A DNA stretch of 64,000 nucleotides from Edaphochlamys debaryana (taxonomy: Eukaryota; Chlorophyta; Chlorophyceae; Chlamydomonadales), in contig JAEHOE010000157.1 of assembly GCA_016858145.1 (NCBI GenBank), positions 62,001 to 126,000 on the forward strand, written 5' to 3'. Under the pieces are notes generated by a model. The model searched no databases and was not told the origin of the DNA. It was given only the letters and a program-made list of their open reading frames with translations. The position numbers and the translations under genes are program-made. Position 1 is the stretch's first letter; every line of letters starts with the position of its first letter. This document shows positions 23,632-36,000 of this stretch, one piece after another.

Positions 23632-26600
23632 CTAGCCCGCCTCCTCCGCCCCCGCGCCCGCCCCCGCCCGTCCGCACTCGGCCTTGTGCCCGCCCCGCCA
23701 GTGCGCCTGCTGGCAGCCCACACAGCAGTACCGCACACCCCGGCAGCCGGCGCACTGCTTGAGGGGCAGCGCGCACTCCGCCCCAGCGCCCAGGGCGTCG
23801 CAGCGCGGGTTGCCGCACACCCGCAGCGCCACAGGGGGCCAAGAGCCGCCGCCGCCGCCGCCCCCGCCCCTGTCCCCAAACGCCGCCGCCCACTGCCGCT
23901 GGCGGCCGCCGGGCCCAAACAGGCCCCTCTCCATGGCGCTCCGCCTCGCCGCCGCCATGACCAGCGGGCCCAGCCGGTCTAGGTCGTCGGGCCAGCGAGC
24001 GTTGGCCAGAGCTGCCCCAGCGTGTGATTGCGTACGGACGATGGGCCTTGGCGGCACCGCCCCGGCTGTGACAGCCCGGCCACCGCCCTCCTCCGACAGG
24101 ACACCCACACTCCAAGTGCTGACGCAACGATCCACATCCGGCGCCGGCGGGCCCGGCCAGTACCAGCCCGGGACCAGGTGCCTCAGCCGCTGGTCGCTGG
24201 AGAGGACGAAGATGGCGTTGGTGATTTGCAGATTGAGGCCCGCGCTGATGCGCTCCCAAGCTGCATTGGCACCGGCACCTTTCCCCGTGCGCGTTGCATC
24301 TGCGACGGCGTCGAGGGCCGCCAGCGCCCGCTGCGGCGCCGCCGCCGCCAGCGCCGCCGGGGAGCAGCGGCACGCATAAGAGCACAAGACCTCGCCCAGC
24401 CTCGCTGCGTGCTCCAGCGTCTGCTCGATGGGGGGCGGGGTCCAGCCACCGCCGACGGCTACTCCGGAGGGGGTGCGGGGTGCCTTCAGCGCCACTGCCA
24501 CCTCCTCCGCCAGAGCCGTCGCCAGCTGTATCGCCGCCACCCCGCACCAGTCCACCACCTCCCCCAGCCGCCGCCGCGATTCCGCCAGCGCAGCCGCCTC
24601 CGCTGCATCGGCCCCCGCCCCCAGCTCCGCCAGCGCTGCCCACCCGGCGTCCGCAACGGGCTGAGCGGCGAGGAGGGAGGTGGCGATGCTGAAGGCCGGG
24701 GACTTGGGGCCTAGGAGCAGCTGGGGCGGGCCCGACGCGGCAGAGGAGCCGCCGGCCTCCCCTGCTGCGCCCCCCATCCTGGCCGCCTCCCGCCTCGCCA
24801 GCTTGGCCAGCGTCACGAGCACCCCCAGCGCCTCCTGGGCGGGCCAGGGCCGGAGCGGGGGGCCCTCGCCCCCGCCCTCGCCCTCGCCCGACTCCTCGGC
24901 CCCTCCGGAGGACACCTGCTGTCTCTGCTCCCGCTCCTGCTGCCACCACTGCCGCACGCTGGGCGCAACGGTTGCTGGGAGCAGCAGGCGAACGGGGAGA
25001 GAGAATTTTTCCGCGGCTACACCGTCACGCAAGGCTTCAGGGTCCTGGTGACTGAGGTGGCCCCTCTCCGCCGCCCAGCGCAGCGCTCGGTCCAGGGCGG
25101 GGGCCCAGCCGCTGAGGTGCAGGGCCTCCTGGGCCGCGGCCCGCTGGGCGGGGCAAAGCGAGGCCCACACGCCGCGGCCCGAGGCGACGACGTCCGTCCG
25201 AAAGCTGTGGGCGCCAGAACAGAGGCCGGGTTACACAAATCCAGGATGAGGAAGCCACGTTGGCCAAGCCTCTTTTGGACAGCTCTCATCCCCTGCTGCA
25301 CACGCAGCCCGTCATGGGGGCTATGGAAGCCACGTGCCATCGCCGTGCCTCTGTCGGACATCCATCGATCACCTGTAGTCGAGGTACAGCCTTGTTGTCG
25401 TAAGTTGCATTTCCAGGGCGGTCCAGTCACAGCCAGCGAGCACCACGCGGTTCGCGATTGCGCGAAGCAGCCAGCCCTGGGGTGAGGTGCTCTGGTTTAA
25501 GCAACAGGTGGGGCTGGGGGATGGGCGGGGGACACCGCATGCAACAGGGCGTCACGCGCTTGCTGCACGCACCTGCAGCCTCAGCAGGGACGGTAGGCAG
25601 GTGGACATCGCGGCCCGGGCATCGTCGGTAAACTGCAGCCTGCAGCAACGGCACCAAAGGCATCACCGCGCTTGTAGTGATGAAGCAGCAACAACAAAGG
25701 TGTAATCGCACTAACTTGTACCGCAAGCGGCCAGCGGACCAAGGCCCTGGGACCAAGTGAGTTGGTAAGTAGTATTCGTCCCCACCAATGGGCCGCCGCG
25801 ACTCACCTGACTGCCACAGTGGCGTGAAGCCACGTCACCGCCTCCGATATCCAGGGCTTGGGCTCGCCCTTGGGCACCCCCAGAGCCGCCAGCGCCTCCG
25901 CCCGCCGCGCCAGCGCCTCCGCCGCCCCCGCCAGCGTCTCCACCGCTGAGGGGAAGTCGGGCAGGACGAGGCAGAGCCCTGCATAGTCTTGCCCGCCTAG
26001 CAGCTCCGCTAGTACGCCACTGCCGACGCCGCCGCTCAGGCTGCCGCCCCCAGCGCAGATGACCTGCAAGGCGGCGACCGCACAGGCATCGGGTGCGACC
26101 TCCCTTCGCCCACTGCAACAAGAGCGCAGTCCTTCACAGCCCCACGCGGTCACCATCCCACAATAAGGTGGGCCCTGTACAAACTGTCCAGGTATCTACC
26201 AGCCCACTCCGGCCCGCAACCTCCTAACGGCCCCACCATCAGCTTGAGCGTCTCGGTAATTTGCAGCTTGGGCCCCAGGCTCAGGCGCAGGGCCCGGGGC
26301 TGCAGGAGGGGCCACAGCCGCCCAGCGGCCACAGCCGGTGCTGCGAAGGAGGGCCCTGGCCCTGCCGCTCCTGGAGAGCGGAGCCCCAGCCCTGAGCTGC
26401 AGCCGCCGGGCCCGGCCGTGCTCGCCGCCGCCCGTCCTGCCTCCTGCCCCGCCGCCGCTGCCGCCGCGGGGGGCTTCGGGCGCCACATCGCCATCTGCTC
26501 CAGTGCCGTACGCCGCAGTCGCAGCGCCTGGGGCTGCGTGAGATGGTGCCGTACGGCCTTGGCGGACAGCCAGGGGCCCAGGCCAAGGTTTACGGATGTA

Positions 26601-27595
26601 GGAGTCTGAACGAACCCAAACTGCATGAGTAGGAGGCGCTCCACGTACAGGCTCAAATTGGTGGCCTCCGGGGAGACGGGCGGCGGCAGGGGTGCCGCTA
26701 GGAAGGCCGCCAGGAGGGCCTCCAGCAGGCCCGAGCAGCGGAGGGCCGTGTCGATGCGCTGAGCCAGGCGCCTCGATGCTGCCGCGTGGTTGTCTGAAGC
26801 GCCCGACTGTCTACCTTCGCCTCCAGTCGGCACTTTGCAGCATCCCAGGAGCGTGAAGGTCGTCTGCTGCAAATGTCCGAGAAGGAAGCATCCCTGCTGC
26901 GCTGGGCTCATGAGCCCCAGCCTCTCGGATGCGGAGAGTGTCTGGCATAGCATGAGAGCCCCAGGCGCTTTTGTCACCGGTGTCGTGGTGGACGCCTTCG
27001 GCTCCGCCTCCACCCCCGCGGCCTCCGCCTGAGGCCACAGCCGCTCCCGGACGAAGCGCGCGGCCCCCGCCAGGGCGGCAAAGGTGCGCGGCTCCGACAG
27101 CTGCTCCGCCACCGCCACCCAGTCGCCGTCACGGCGTGTCGCAGCTACTACGGAGGAAACCGCGGAGAGAATGCCGGCCGCGAAGTGCAGGCAAATCCAG
27201 CACGCCCAGCTCGGGCCGTCATAGCCGAGCCGCGCCAGCAGGGCTGAGATGCGCTCCGAGGGGTCATCCGCGATCGCCGAGTCTGTCGCCTTGATGTCAG
27301 GGGATGGCCGGCCCTGAGTGGTGCTGGCATAAGCGAGCACATCCTCCACGAGTTGAACCGCGCGGCCGACCAGCTGCGCCCCGAGAATGGCTCGGAACTC
27401 AGCAGCCGAAGTCTCCGGCGGGCCGTTCGCGATCCTACTCGGCAGGAGTTTTGATAGCTTCAGGAGAATGTCTGCGGCACGCTCGGCATCAGCTCTAGAC
27501 CAGTTGGTGATTACAGAGGTGGGGCCCGCGGACAAGGAATCTAAGATGCAGCAGCACTCAGCCACCAAGGTCGGCGGCTGAGCATTCGCAGACAT
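23632..27595 (-). CDS. MYND zinc-finger protein A (intact copy)
   Basis: Five exons join in phase: 27595-26237, 26063-25807, 25639-25573, 25476-25373 and 25204-23632, giving 1,119 aa. The only recognisable domain is a C-terminal MYND finger (complement of 23674-23817, about the last 60 residues), with CGNPRC, CAGCRGVRYCC, CQQAHW and GHKAEC supplying the zinc ligands. MYND fingers bind proline-rich peptides and mediate protein contacts, and volvocine genomes hold large families of such proteins with helical, Ala/Leu-rich bodies of unknown function. Conserved landmarks shared with copies B and C are LARLGYDGPSWACW, the VAVAEQLSEPRTFAALAG block, LVLPDFPSAVE, GWLLRAIANR and PAQRAAAQEALHLSGW. Alternative in-frame starts lie at 27637 and 27703. 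I chose 27595 because it best matches the N-terminus of copy C. Confidence 0.82.
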
Positions 27596-27967
27596 GGCAG
27601 ACGCCGAATTCTCCTTTGCTATGCGGGGAGGACGCATTTGCGACTTCTCCGTCGGATGACAGATCGGGTGACAGATCCCCATGGTCAAGTTCTGCCCCAT
27701 CATACGTAGGCACAGCGCCCAGACCGTGAGGAGTCACATTTAGATGTATTGGGGTCTTCAAATGCCTGCCTGCCCCTCTACAAGCCCGCCGGGGGACCGG
27801 CCGTGCCGCCAAAGCACGTGCGCCGAGGCCCGATGAGGGCCGCAGACGTTGGCCAGGGTTGGCCCTTCCCCACCCGCCGCATGAGAGCAAAGGGCCACCC
27901 TCACGCTGTGTTCTATCAACCTACCGTCCGACCCCGCCTAGCGATACTCCCGACCGCAGTGCGGCCG
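27596..27967. other. Spacer between MYND copies A and B
   Basis: These 372 bases hold the promoter or 5' leader of copy A and the 3' flank of copy B. In-frame upstream ATGs for A occur at 27637 and 27703. No other feature was recognised. Confidence 0.4.
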
Positions 27968-30900
27968 CTAGTCCCCCTCCTGCATCCCCACGCCCACCCC
28001 CGCCCGTCCGCACTCGGCCTTGTGCCCGCCCCGCCAGTGCGCCTGCTGGCAGCCCACACAGCAGTACCGCACACCCCGGCAGCCGGCGCACTGCTTCAGG
28101 GGCAGCGCGCACTCCGCCCCAGCGCCCAGGGCGTCGCAGCGCGGGTTGCCGCACACCCGCAGCGCCGCAGGGGGCCAAGAGCTGCCGTCGCCGCCGCCCC
28201 CGCCCCTGTCCCCAAACGCCGCCGCCCACTGCCGCTGGCGGTCGCCGGGCCCAAACAGACCCCTCTCCATGGCGCTGCGCCTCGCCGCCGCCATGACCAG
28301 CGGGCCCAGCCGGTCGAGGTCGTCAGGCCAGCAAGCGTTCATAAAAGGCCCCCCAGAGGGCAGGTCCGCCATAGCGACGGGGTAGCATGGCAAAGCCCCG
28401 TGCGACAGGACATCTGCGTCCCCTGCCCACGTGCCCTGCGACAGGACGCCCACGTTCCAGGCGGTGACACAAGCGTCAGCACCGGGCTGAGTGGCGGGGC
28501 GGGGCCAGAACCAGCCGGGTACCAGGCGCCTCAGCCGCTCGTCGGAAGCCAGTGCCAGGAGCGTGTTCGCCATGTCAAACATGACTGAAAAGGAGACGTC
28601 CGGCAGGTCCTGCCCGGCGGGGCTGGTTGAGGCCACGCGTTCGAGAAAGTGGTCTGCAGCAGCGAGGGCCCGCTGCGGCGCCGCCGCCTCCAGTGCCGCC
28701 GGGGAGCAGCGGCACGCGAAGCAGCAGAGCAGGCGGGTAAGGTACCTCGCGAAGCTTACGGCGGCCTCCTCCTGCTCCGTTGTCCCACCGCTCTCGCCAT
28801 GACTGCCGGTACCGGCGGTCCCGCACCGGCTCTCCACGTCGACGGCTCTCGCGGCTTCACTGAGCATAGCTGTGATGAGCTGTATCGCCGCCACGCCGCA
28901 CCAGTCCACCACCTCCGCCAGCCGCCGCCGGGACTCCGCCAGCGCAGCCGCCTCCGCCGCATCGGCCCCGGCCCCCAGCTCGGCCAGCGCTGCCCACCCA
29001 GCGTCCGCAATCGGCTGAGCGGCGAGCAGGGAGGTGGCGAGGTTGAAGGTCGCGATTTTGGGGCCACGATGCAGCTGGGGCGGGTCTGCAGCTGGCGGCA
29101 GAGGAGCCGCCGGCCTCCCCCGCTGCGCCCCCCATCCTGGCCGCCTCCCGCCTCGCCAGCTTGGCCAGCGTCACGAGCACCCCCAGCGCCTCCTGGGCGG
29201 GCCAGGGCCGGAGCGGGGGGCCCTCGCCCTCGCCCGGCTCTCCGGCCCCACCACCGTCGGCAGAAGCCTGCCGCCGCCGCTCCCGCTCCTGCTGCCACCA
29301 CTGCCGCATGCTGGGGGCAACGGTCGCGGGGAGCAGGTAGCAAGCCGCTGTCGCGGCCAACTCGGAGGTGGATGGAGTCAGCAGATGCCCCCGCTCCGCC
29401 GCCCAGCGGAGCGCTCGGTCCAGGGCGGGGGCCCAGCCGCTGAGGTGCAGGGCCTCCTGGGCCGCGGCCCGCTGGGCGGGGGTCAGTCCAGCCCACAGGC
29501 CTTGGTCCTGGCGCTTCTGTCCCCCGCTCCTTCCTCGGTTCCCAGCGCGCCCAGACACCCCCCAACCGCACCTGCTGTCGCCGTGCTGCAGTAGCAGGGC
29601 GAACGTGAGCTCCTGCGCTCTGCAGCCCGGCAGCACCGCGGGACTGACGAGGCAGCGCAGCAGCCAGCCCTAGGGGGGAAGAGGGGGCCGGGCGTGGCAT
29701 GAGGAAAGGTAGGCTTGCTGCGGGTATGTCATGCGTCGCGGCTCCACCCCGCCTCCACCCCACCAAACACGCCCACCTGCAGGGTCATCAAACCGGAGAG
29801 ATTGGCTGACTGCTCTTGCCGCGGAAGGTCGTGCACAAGCCTATGGGTCGCCAACACGGGCCACAGAAGTGAGATCAGAGCAATGCGGCTTGCCTAGCCT
29901 ACCGGTACCCGCCGGCCGCCAATTGGCCAAAACGTCGGCATTACTCCTCTCGTCCCCACCCCTAACTCCCTTGCTAGCTACTCACCTGTCCATGACGGTT
30001 GTCTGAAGCCACATGAAGGCCTCTAGCAGATGGGCGTTGGGCTTCCCGCCCTTCCGCGCGCCCAGTGCCTCCGCGCGCCGTCCCAGGGCCTCCGCCGCCC
30101 CCGCCAGCGTTGCCACGGCGGATGCGTAGTCGGGCAGCACCAGGTCCAGCCCGGCTGGGTCGCCGCTGGAGGATCTCGGCCCAATGCCACGCACGGACAA
30201 TGACGTCAACGTCACCGCCGGCTGCACAGTTGACCTGGGGAGGAGCGAGAAAGGGTACGTTGGTACGCTGGCGCATGCAAGCAACGCTTCACTAGCTGCA
30301 CCCGCCCTACCTCTCCCTATGTTCACTACCCACCAGCACGTCCCCTAGCCTCATCTCGACCTCACCAGGACGCGAAGGACCTCGGAGAGCTGGATTGCGG
30401 GGCCCCCGTGAAGCCGCAGAGCGCGCGGCTGCAGCAGCGGCCACAGCAGCAGGCGCTCGTTTGCAGCCGCAGGCGGCTCCACGGAAGGGCTGCGCGCCGC
30501 CGGCCGGCCAGTACCCAGGTGCCCCACGAGCTGCACCCTTCCCTCCGCAGCCCTCATGCCAGCTGTAACGGCCCAGGCCACTGCGCCAGCGGTGGCGTAG
30601 GCAATGGTGGCGAGGATTGCGTCCAGGTGAGCGGATGCGGACAGAGCCCTGGTGGCGATGGCTAGCCCGAACTCGAGGGCGCAGCACACGGCCAGGACCG
30701 CGGCAGCAACGGCTGAAACGCTGGGCATTCGGCTGCTGGACCTAGCGTGCGTAGAGCGGGGTGATGCCGGCGAGGTAGCGGCGTTGGCAGGGGTGGCTCC
30801 ATGGGGACCAGCCGTGCCAGGCATGGCCGCGCCCGCAGGCCCCGCGGATGCGGCAGCGGCTCCCGTACGCCCTTGCCGGTTGGTCGGCTGAGCTCCAGAG

Positions 30901-31561
30901 GGGCCGGGCCCTGCTGAGCAGGCGTTATCTGGCCCCGCAGCCGCCACACCTACAGGCCCCTGGGGGGCGGCGGTGGCCCCGTCCACGTCCGGCTCACGCG
31001 CCTGCCCTGACTCCGCCGCCGTGACCAGGGGCTCCGGGCGCCACATTGCCACCTGCTCCAGTGCCGTACGGTGGAGCCGTATCGCCCGGGGCTGCACAAG
31101 GTGGTACCGTACGGCGGCCCCCTCCAGCCAGGGGCCTAGAGAGGCCCGCAGCTGCGTTAGCAGGCGCGCGGCGTTGTACTGAATGAGCAGCAGGTGCCAG
31201 GTGTAGCGGGTCAGCTGCAGGCGCCCGCCTGGCGGCACTGGCGGCGGTAGCGGCGCCGCCAGCACCGCCCCGGACAGTGCCTCGAGCAGCCCCGACTGAC
31301 GCAGGCCCGCCTCGAGCCGCAGCGCCAGCGCCTGTGCCGCCGCCGCCGCCGCCGCAGCAGCTGCAGGGCCGTCGCCGCCGCCGCTCGCTGGACTGGCAGG
31401 GCCGCCGCTGCCGCCGTTGCTGCCGCGGGCTGCTGCCGAGCTGACGGTGGCGGCGCCTTGCAGCAGTCCATCAGGCGCATGAGTATTTGCTGTGCGGCGT
31501 TCAGCAGCTCTCCGCCCTGCTCCAGGGGTGGCTGCAGGCCCAGGTCATCCGCCACGGTCAT
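27968..31561 (-). pseudogene. MYND zinc-finger paralogue B, 5'-truncated and frameshifted
   Basis: This copy has the same exon order as A: a first exon ending near 30366 (LSEVLRVL), then about 30234-29992, a short exon ending LMTLQ near 29780, the GWLLRCLVSP exon, and a last exon ending in an intact MYND finger (complement of 28010-28153). The roughly 280 N-terminal residues of A and C are absent upstream, where the first plausible start is at 31561. The frame breaks at least three times relative to A and C: near 31440 after CCKAPPPS, inside the second exon before LDLVLPDYASAVA, and near 29095, where 4 extra bases follow GGSSAAS. It also carries a unique Ala-rich insert of about 150 residues (about 30950-30500) with hydrophobic stretches. 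I call it a decaying paralogue, but assembly errors could account for single slips. Confidence 0.7.
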
Positions 31562-32960
31562 GTTGCGACCCGTGATGAGGCGTAAATACGTCAACCACGC
31601 ACCCACACCAGTGCCACAATCCCACAGACAAGCTCACGATGTGATCGAATCTGTGCGAGGCGACGGCATAGTAATCCTGCCCCAACCCATCTGGCTACAA
31701 AAGTCTAAGCTGTGATAGCAGTCCCCCAAGCTCAGGCCAGCCAGATCCAGGCCCCCTACCCCTCCGCCGCCCTCAACCCCCTAGCCCTCCGCTGACCCGC
31801 AGATATCTGGAACAGAGCCGTCATCAGCGGGTTAGTGACCCGGACCACACTCCTGGAGCCCAGACCTTGAGTTTCTGGTCAGGCAGGCGTTGCCCAACAC
31901 ACCCGCCACCCTCCAGCCATCGCCTGCCTTTCAATCCCTTTAATCCCGTACTATCGTCGCAGCTCAGATATAAGGGAAGTCGCTAACACTTCACGACTTC
32001 GCTCGTTGATCATCCTCCGCCCTTTCCCAACACCGTGGGGTCGACCACTACTCACAGATTTGTCCACGTAGGCCAACAGGCCCGCGGGAGGTGCTATGGA
32101 GACCGGGAAGCACTCCGTTGTGAAGACGACTTTGGAGGCGGTGTGCCACAAGGGCCGCTACCGTGATGCACCCCAACAGCTAGTTAAGTGGGGCACGCTG
32201 GTGCACGTCATGGCCTCCGAGTTCCTGAGGCACGTCGTCTTGGTCCTGACGACGCCGGGCCAGCCGGCAGCCCACCCAGGCTGGCGCCGCCGCGGCTCTA
32301 CTGAGCCCCCAGCGGCCCCGACCCTCGTCTGGGTGACCAGCAGCGCGTGGATGCCCTCCTCTTGCCAGCGGCACGGTGCGGAGCCAGAGGGGCTGCCGCC
32401 GCTGGTCCGCTTGTGCTCCTCGCCCTCCTCTCGTGTCAATGCGGGAGTATCGCCAGCTCAGTCCATTTCTCCTTTTTCCTCGCCTCCCGCTTGGTGTCGC
32501 CAGCTCCGACCTCGTCCGCGTCCTCAAGGACTGTGGCTCCCTCGGGAAGGGGGATGGCTGTGGGGATGGCGCGAAGAGAAGCACGTCGGTCAGTCAGCTG
32601 TCATTGCCTGATGGCCACCCGCAGCTCCCTGGTCACCCTGCTGGCTCACTGTCGTTTGGGAGCGTGTCGCGGGCCCACTCCTCGTCCACTATGTCGATTA
32701 GTTGCGGGTTGCCGGTCAGCAGTGAGGCAGCCATCCTCCACAGGTAGGGCTGCGTCCGTAAAGTTACCTCGGTATGTTGAGTATGTGCTCAGTAGGGGTG
32801 GGGCTTTTTAGAAGCCCGAGTGTGCCGTTCCCGCGCGGGATGGAGACCTCAGCCCACGGCTCGCGGCCTGGGCACAACAGTTGCGTATGGACAACAGGAT
32901 GATAAGCTTACTACTATGGCGCTGATTCGGGCCCCATCGTAGCTGTCTCGAAGTAGTTGG
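31562..32960. other. Coding-like fragments of an unrecognised gene; otherwise empty
   Basis: On the minus strand a short exon-like stretch (about 32747-32654) has acceptor GACGCAG and donor GTGAGCC. It reads WRMAASLLTGNPQLIDIVDEE-type sequence and joins in phase to about 32555-32437 (PLPEGATVLEDADEVG, then KREARKKEKW), which then hits a stop. On the plus strand, 32190-32270 reads KWGTLVHVMASEFLRHVVLV, which resembles the WG-containing end of OTU-type cysteine proteases. Neither forms a complete gene and the two disagree on strand. I take this as remnants. The stretch 31620-31950 has nothing I recognise. Confidence 0.3.
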
Positions 32961-32963
32961 ACC

Positions 32964-33014
32964 ATGCGCGTGACCTCGCGTTCGGAGGATACGCCTTACT
33001 ACCCGCCCAGGTAG
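32964..33014 (+). promoter_or_regulatory. Short upstream ORF before the armadillo gene
   Basis: An ATG at 32964 opens a 16-codon frame that stops at TAG 33012-33014, only 12 bases before the chosen start of the large gene, in the same frame. If the transcript starts upstream of it, the uORF could reduce or tune initiation at 33027. Transcript start unknown. Confidence 0.35.
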
Positions 33015-33026
33015 CGGCCTCAAACC

Positions 33027-36000
33027 ATGAACGATCGTGCTACACTCCTGACGCACGCGCAGCAGCTCGCCAGTCCTACGAATGGTCGGCAGGCATGCGT
33101 CAAGCTGCTCGAGGCCGTCTCCCAGCAGCGACTGGCGCTGCCGGCCATCCACGAGGCAGGGCTGCTGCAGCCGCTGTGCGCGGCGCTGCGTGGCAAGGCG
33201 AGTTGACGGGGGCCTGTGCGGTCCGCGCGGGGTCGGCGGGGTGTGGGGTGCCGGTCCGTGGGGTTGGTCCCGGGCCCTGTACCCGCCCTCTGCACTGCCC
33301 CTCCCCCGACTGCCAAACTCCAACCCCTGCACCTGTCCTTCCCCAACTCAACGCCTTCCCCCGCCTGCTCCGCCCAGGACGTGGCCGCGCAGCAGCGCTC
33401 CGTGGCGGTGCTGCTGGAGGCGAGCCGCTGCGGCCCGGGCGGGGAGCTGGAGCTGGCGTCGGCGCAGGCACGTGGCCGCGTCGGAACCCTGCCCGCTGCC
33501 TCGCCAGTCCCACACCTGCAGTACTGCTATGTCTCTGTGCTGGGTAGGGGCAAACGGGTGCAGGTATCGAGGCCGGCCGCGGCCCCCCTCCTCTTCCTCC
33601 CTCCCTCCCCAGGGCTGCTGCCAGGCGCTGCTAGACCTGGTGGCCACGGGGATGCCGGTGGGCGGCAGCGTCTTCGAACAGGCGCCGGGGGCCGGGGCCG
33701 GAGCCTCCGCTGCAGCAGCCTCCGGGGCCGCGGCCTCCGCCTTCGACGCCTCCACGGGCGGCGGCGGCCGGGCATCCGCGGCCGCGGCGGCCGGGGGTGC
33801 CGGGGCCAGGGCGGGCGCTGGCGAGGGCGCCGACGGGTCGGGGCCGTGGGAGGACCCTCAGGCGGCGGCGCTGGCTGCGTGCACGCTGCTGTGGCGCGTG
33901 GGCTGCGTGGGCGAGGCGCGGGAGCTGCTGCTGGCGGGGACCAGTGGGGGGGTGCAGGTGCTCATGGGTGAGCGGGGGTGCGGGTGGTGGGGTGGGTCGG
34001 TGGGTGGGGCTGCAGGGACAGGGGCCAGGGTCGCATGCAGAGGTGGGCCGTGGGTGGGGAGTCAACAGGGGCTGGCAGCGGGGGGCGTACTCGGTCAAAT
34101 GGCGACAAGGGCGCTCTTGGGGGTGCCTCTGAAGGAGGCCTGGGCGCGATCTCGGTGCGCGTGTGAGGCCATGGCGCCCCAAGCGCCCTCCACATCCCTC
34201 CACCTCCCTTCCCGCCCCCCGCCTGCCCCCCAGTGCTCCTGGGCTCCCCCTCCCCCCCCATGCGCATGGCGGCCAGTGGGGCGCTCTTCCAGCTCTGCCA
34301 GGCGCCCGCGGTGCAGGGGCAGCTCACGCGCAGGGCGCAGGTGGGGGCGCGAGTCCAGGCCGGGGCGGGGCGGGGCAGGGGGCCAAGCGGGCCAAGAGGG
34401 AGAGTGCTCGCGATCTCGCTCCGCGAGGTCACTCCATGCTCCTTTCTCGGCCCTCGCAGGAGCTGCTCCCCGTGCTGGTGGGGCTGCTGGCCCGCTCAGC
34501 GCCCGACCTGCAGCTGGCCCTGGCCCAGGGGCCGGGGGCCGGCGGGGGAGGCGGGACGGGCCCAGGCGAGGCTGGCGGCGGCGGCGGTGGCGGCGGCGGC
34601 GGCGGGGGTCCCACTGTGGGCTGGTCCACGACCCAGCTGACAGTCACTTTTGCTGAGCCCGCGCCGTCGGCGGGGGGCTCAGGCGCGGCCTCGCCGGACC
34701 CTTCCTCCGGCCACCCGCCGTATCCTGCTACCTCCCCGCACACGCCCCAGCCAGAGCGGACCTCGCCCTCGCGCCGCATCCTGCTCCTGCCGCCGCCCAA
34801 CCTGGCGACCCACATGACCGCACTGCTGCAACTGGGGCACGCAGCGGCCGTGGGTCGAGGCGCGGAAGGGTCACACCGAGGGCCGGGGGCAGGCGCCGCC
34901 GCTGCGACAGCGGCCGCAGCGGCGCCGTGGCAGATGCTGTCGGCGTCGCCGTACGGCATGGCGGCGGCGGCGGCAGCGGCGATGCGCGCCGCGACCGCGG
35001 CGGAGGCGGTGGCGGCGACGCTGGTGCACGCCGCCGGGCTGCTGCGCGTGCTGTGCTGCCACGCGCCCGTGGCGGCGGCGATGGCGGCGCAGGACGGCCA
35101 GGCGCTGCGGCGCGTGCTGCGTGCGATGGCCCAAGCGGGCGCCGCGGCCGCCTCCTGCCCCCTGCCGCCGGCGCCGCCCACGCCCGGCGGCCCGCCGGCG
35201 CCCGTCTCCGCCTCCGCTGCCTCCGCCTCCGCCGCAGCGCTCGCCTCACAGCAGTTCTCGCAGCCCTCGCCTTCGTTGATCGAGTCCCTGGCCCGTTTCC
35301 AACTGCTCTGCGGCGGCGCGGTGGCGGCGCTGGCGGCGCACGCACCCGTGGCGGCGTACGGCGGCGGCGCGATGGCGAGCGTTGCGCCTGCGGTGGCGGC
35401 GGCGCTGCACGGGTGCTGCCGTGAGGCGGACGTAACGGCTCTCGTGGTGCTCGCCAGCAACCCAGGGGTGGCAGCGGCGCTGGCCCTTTCCCTCCAGTAC
35501 GGGGCCCGGGCGTTGGGGGCGGAGATCACGCTCCCCTTCCCGCACCCGCACACGCCGGTACGTGCCGGCGGCGCCGTGCCTGCGGGCTCCCCACCGCCTG
35601 GCACCCCCGCCGGCTCTGCAGCAGCGGTGACGCCGGGTCCTTCGCCTCCAGGCACTGGGGCCAACCCCGGCGGCGGCCCTGGCGGCGGCGGCGTGTCGTC
35701 ACCCACGACGCCCAGTGCAGCGGGGCTGGCGGCGGCGGGGCCCGGCGGCGGCGGCGGCGGCGGTGCTGACGTCAGCGTCGTGCCGCCGTCGCAGCTGGAC
35801 CGGGCGGCGGCGCTGGCGTCAGGCACGTCGGCGCTGGCGGCGATCCGTACCGTTGCCACGTGTGCAGCCGCCACGGAGGCCTTCGCCGCAGCCGACTGCG
35901 GCGCGCTGTACGGCGTCCGGACCATGACGTACTATGTTGTGCAGCGCAGCATGGAGCACACCATGCCGCTGGACGAGCAGGTACGGCGGTGCGTGCCTGA

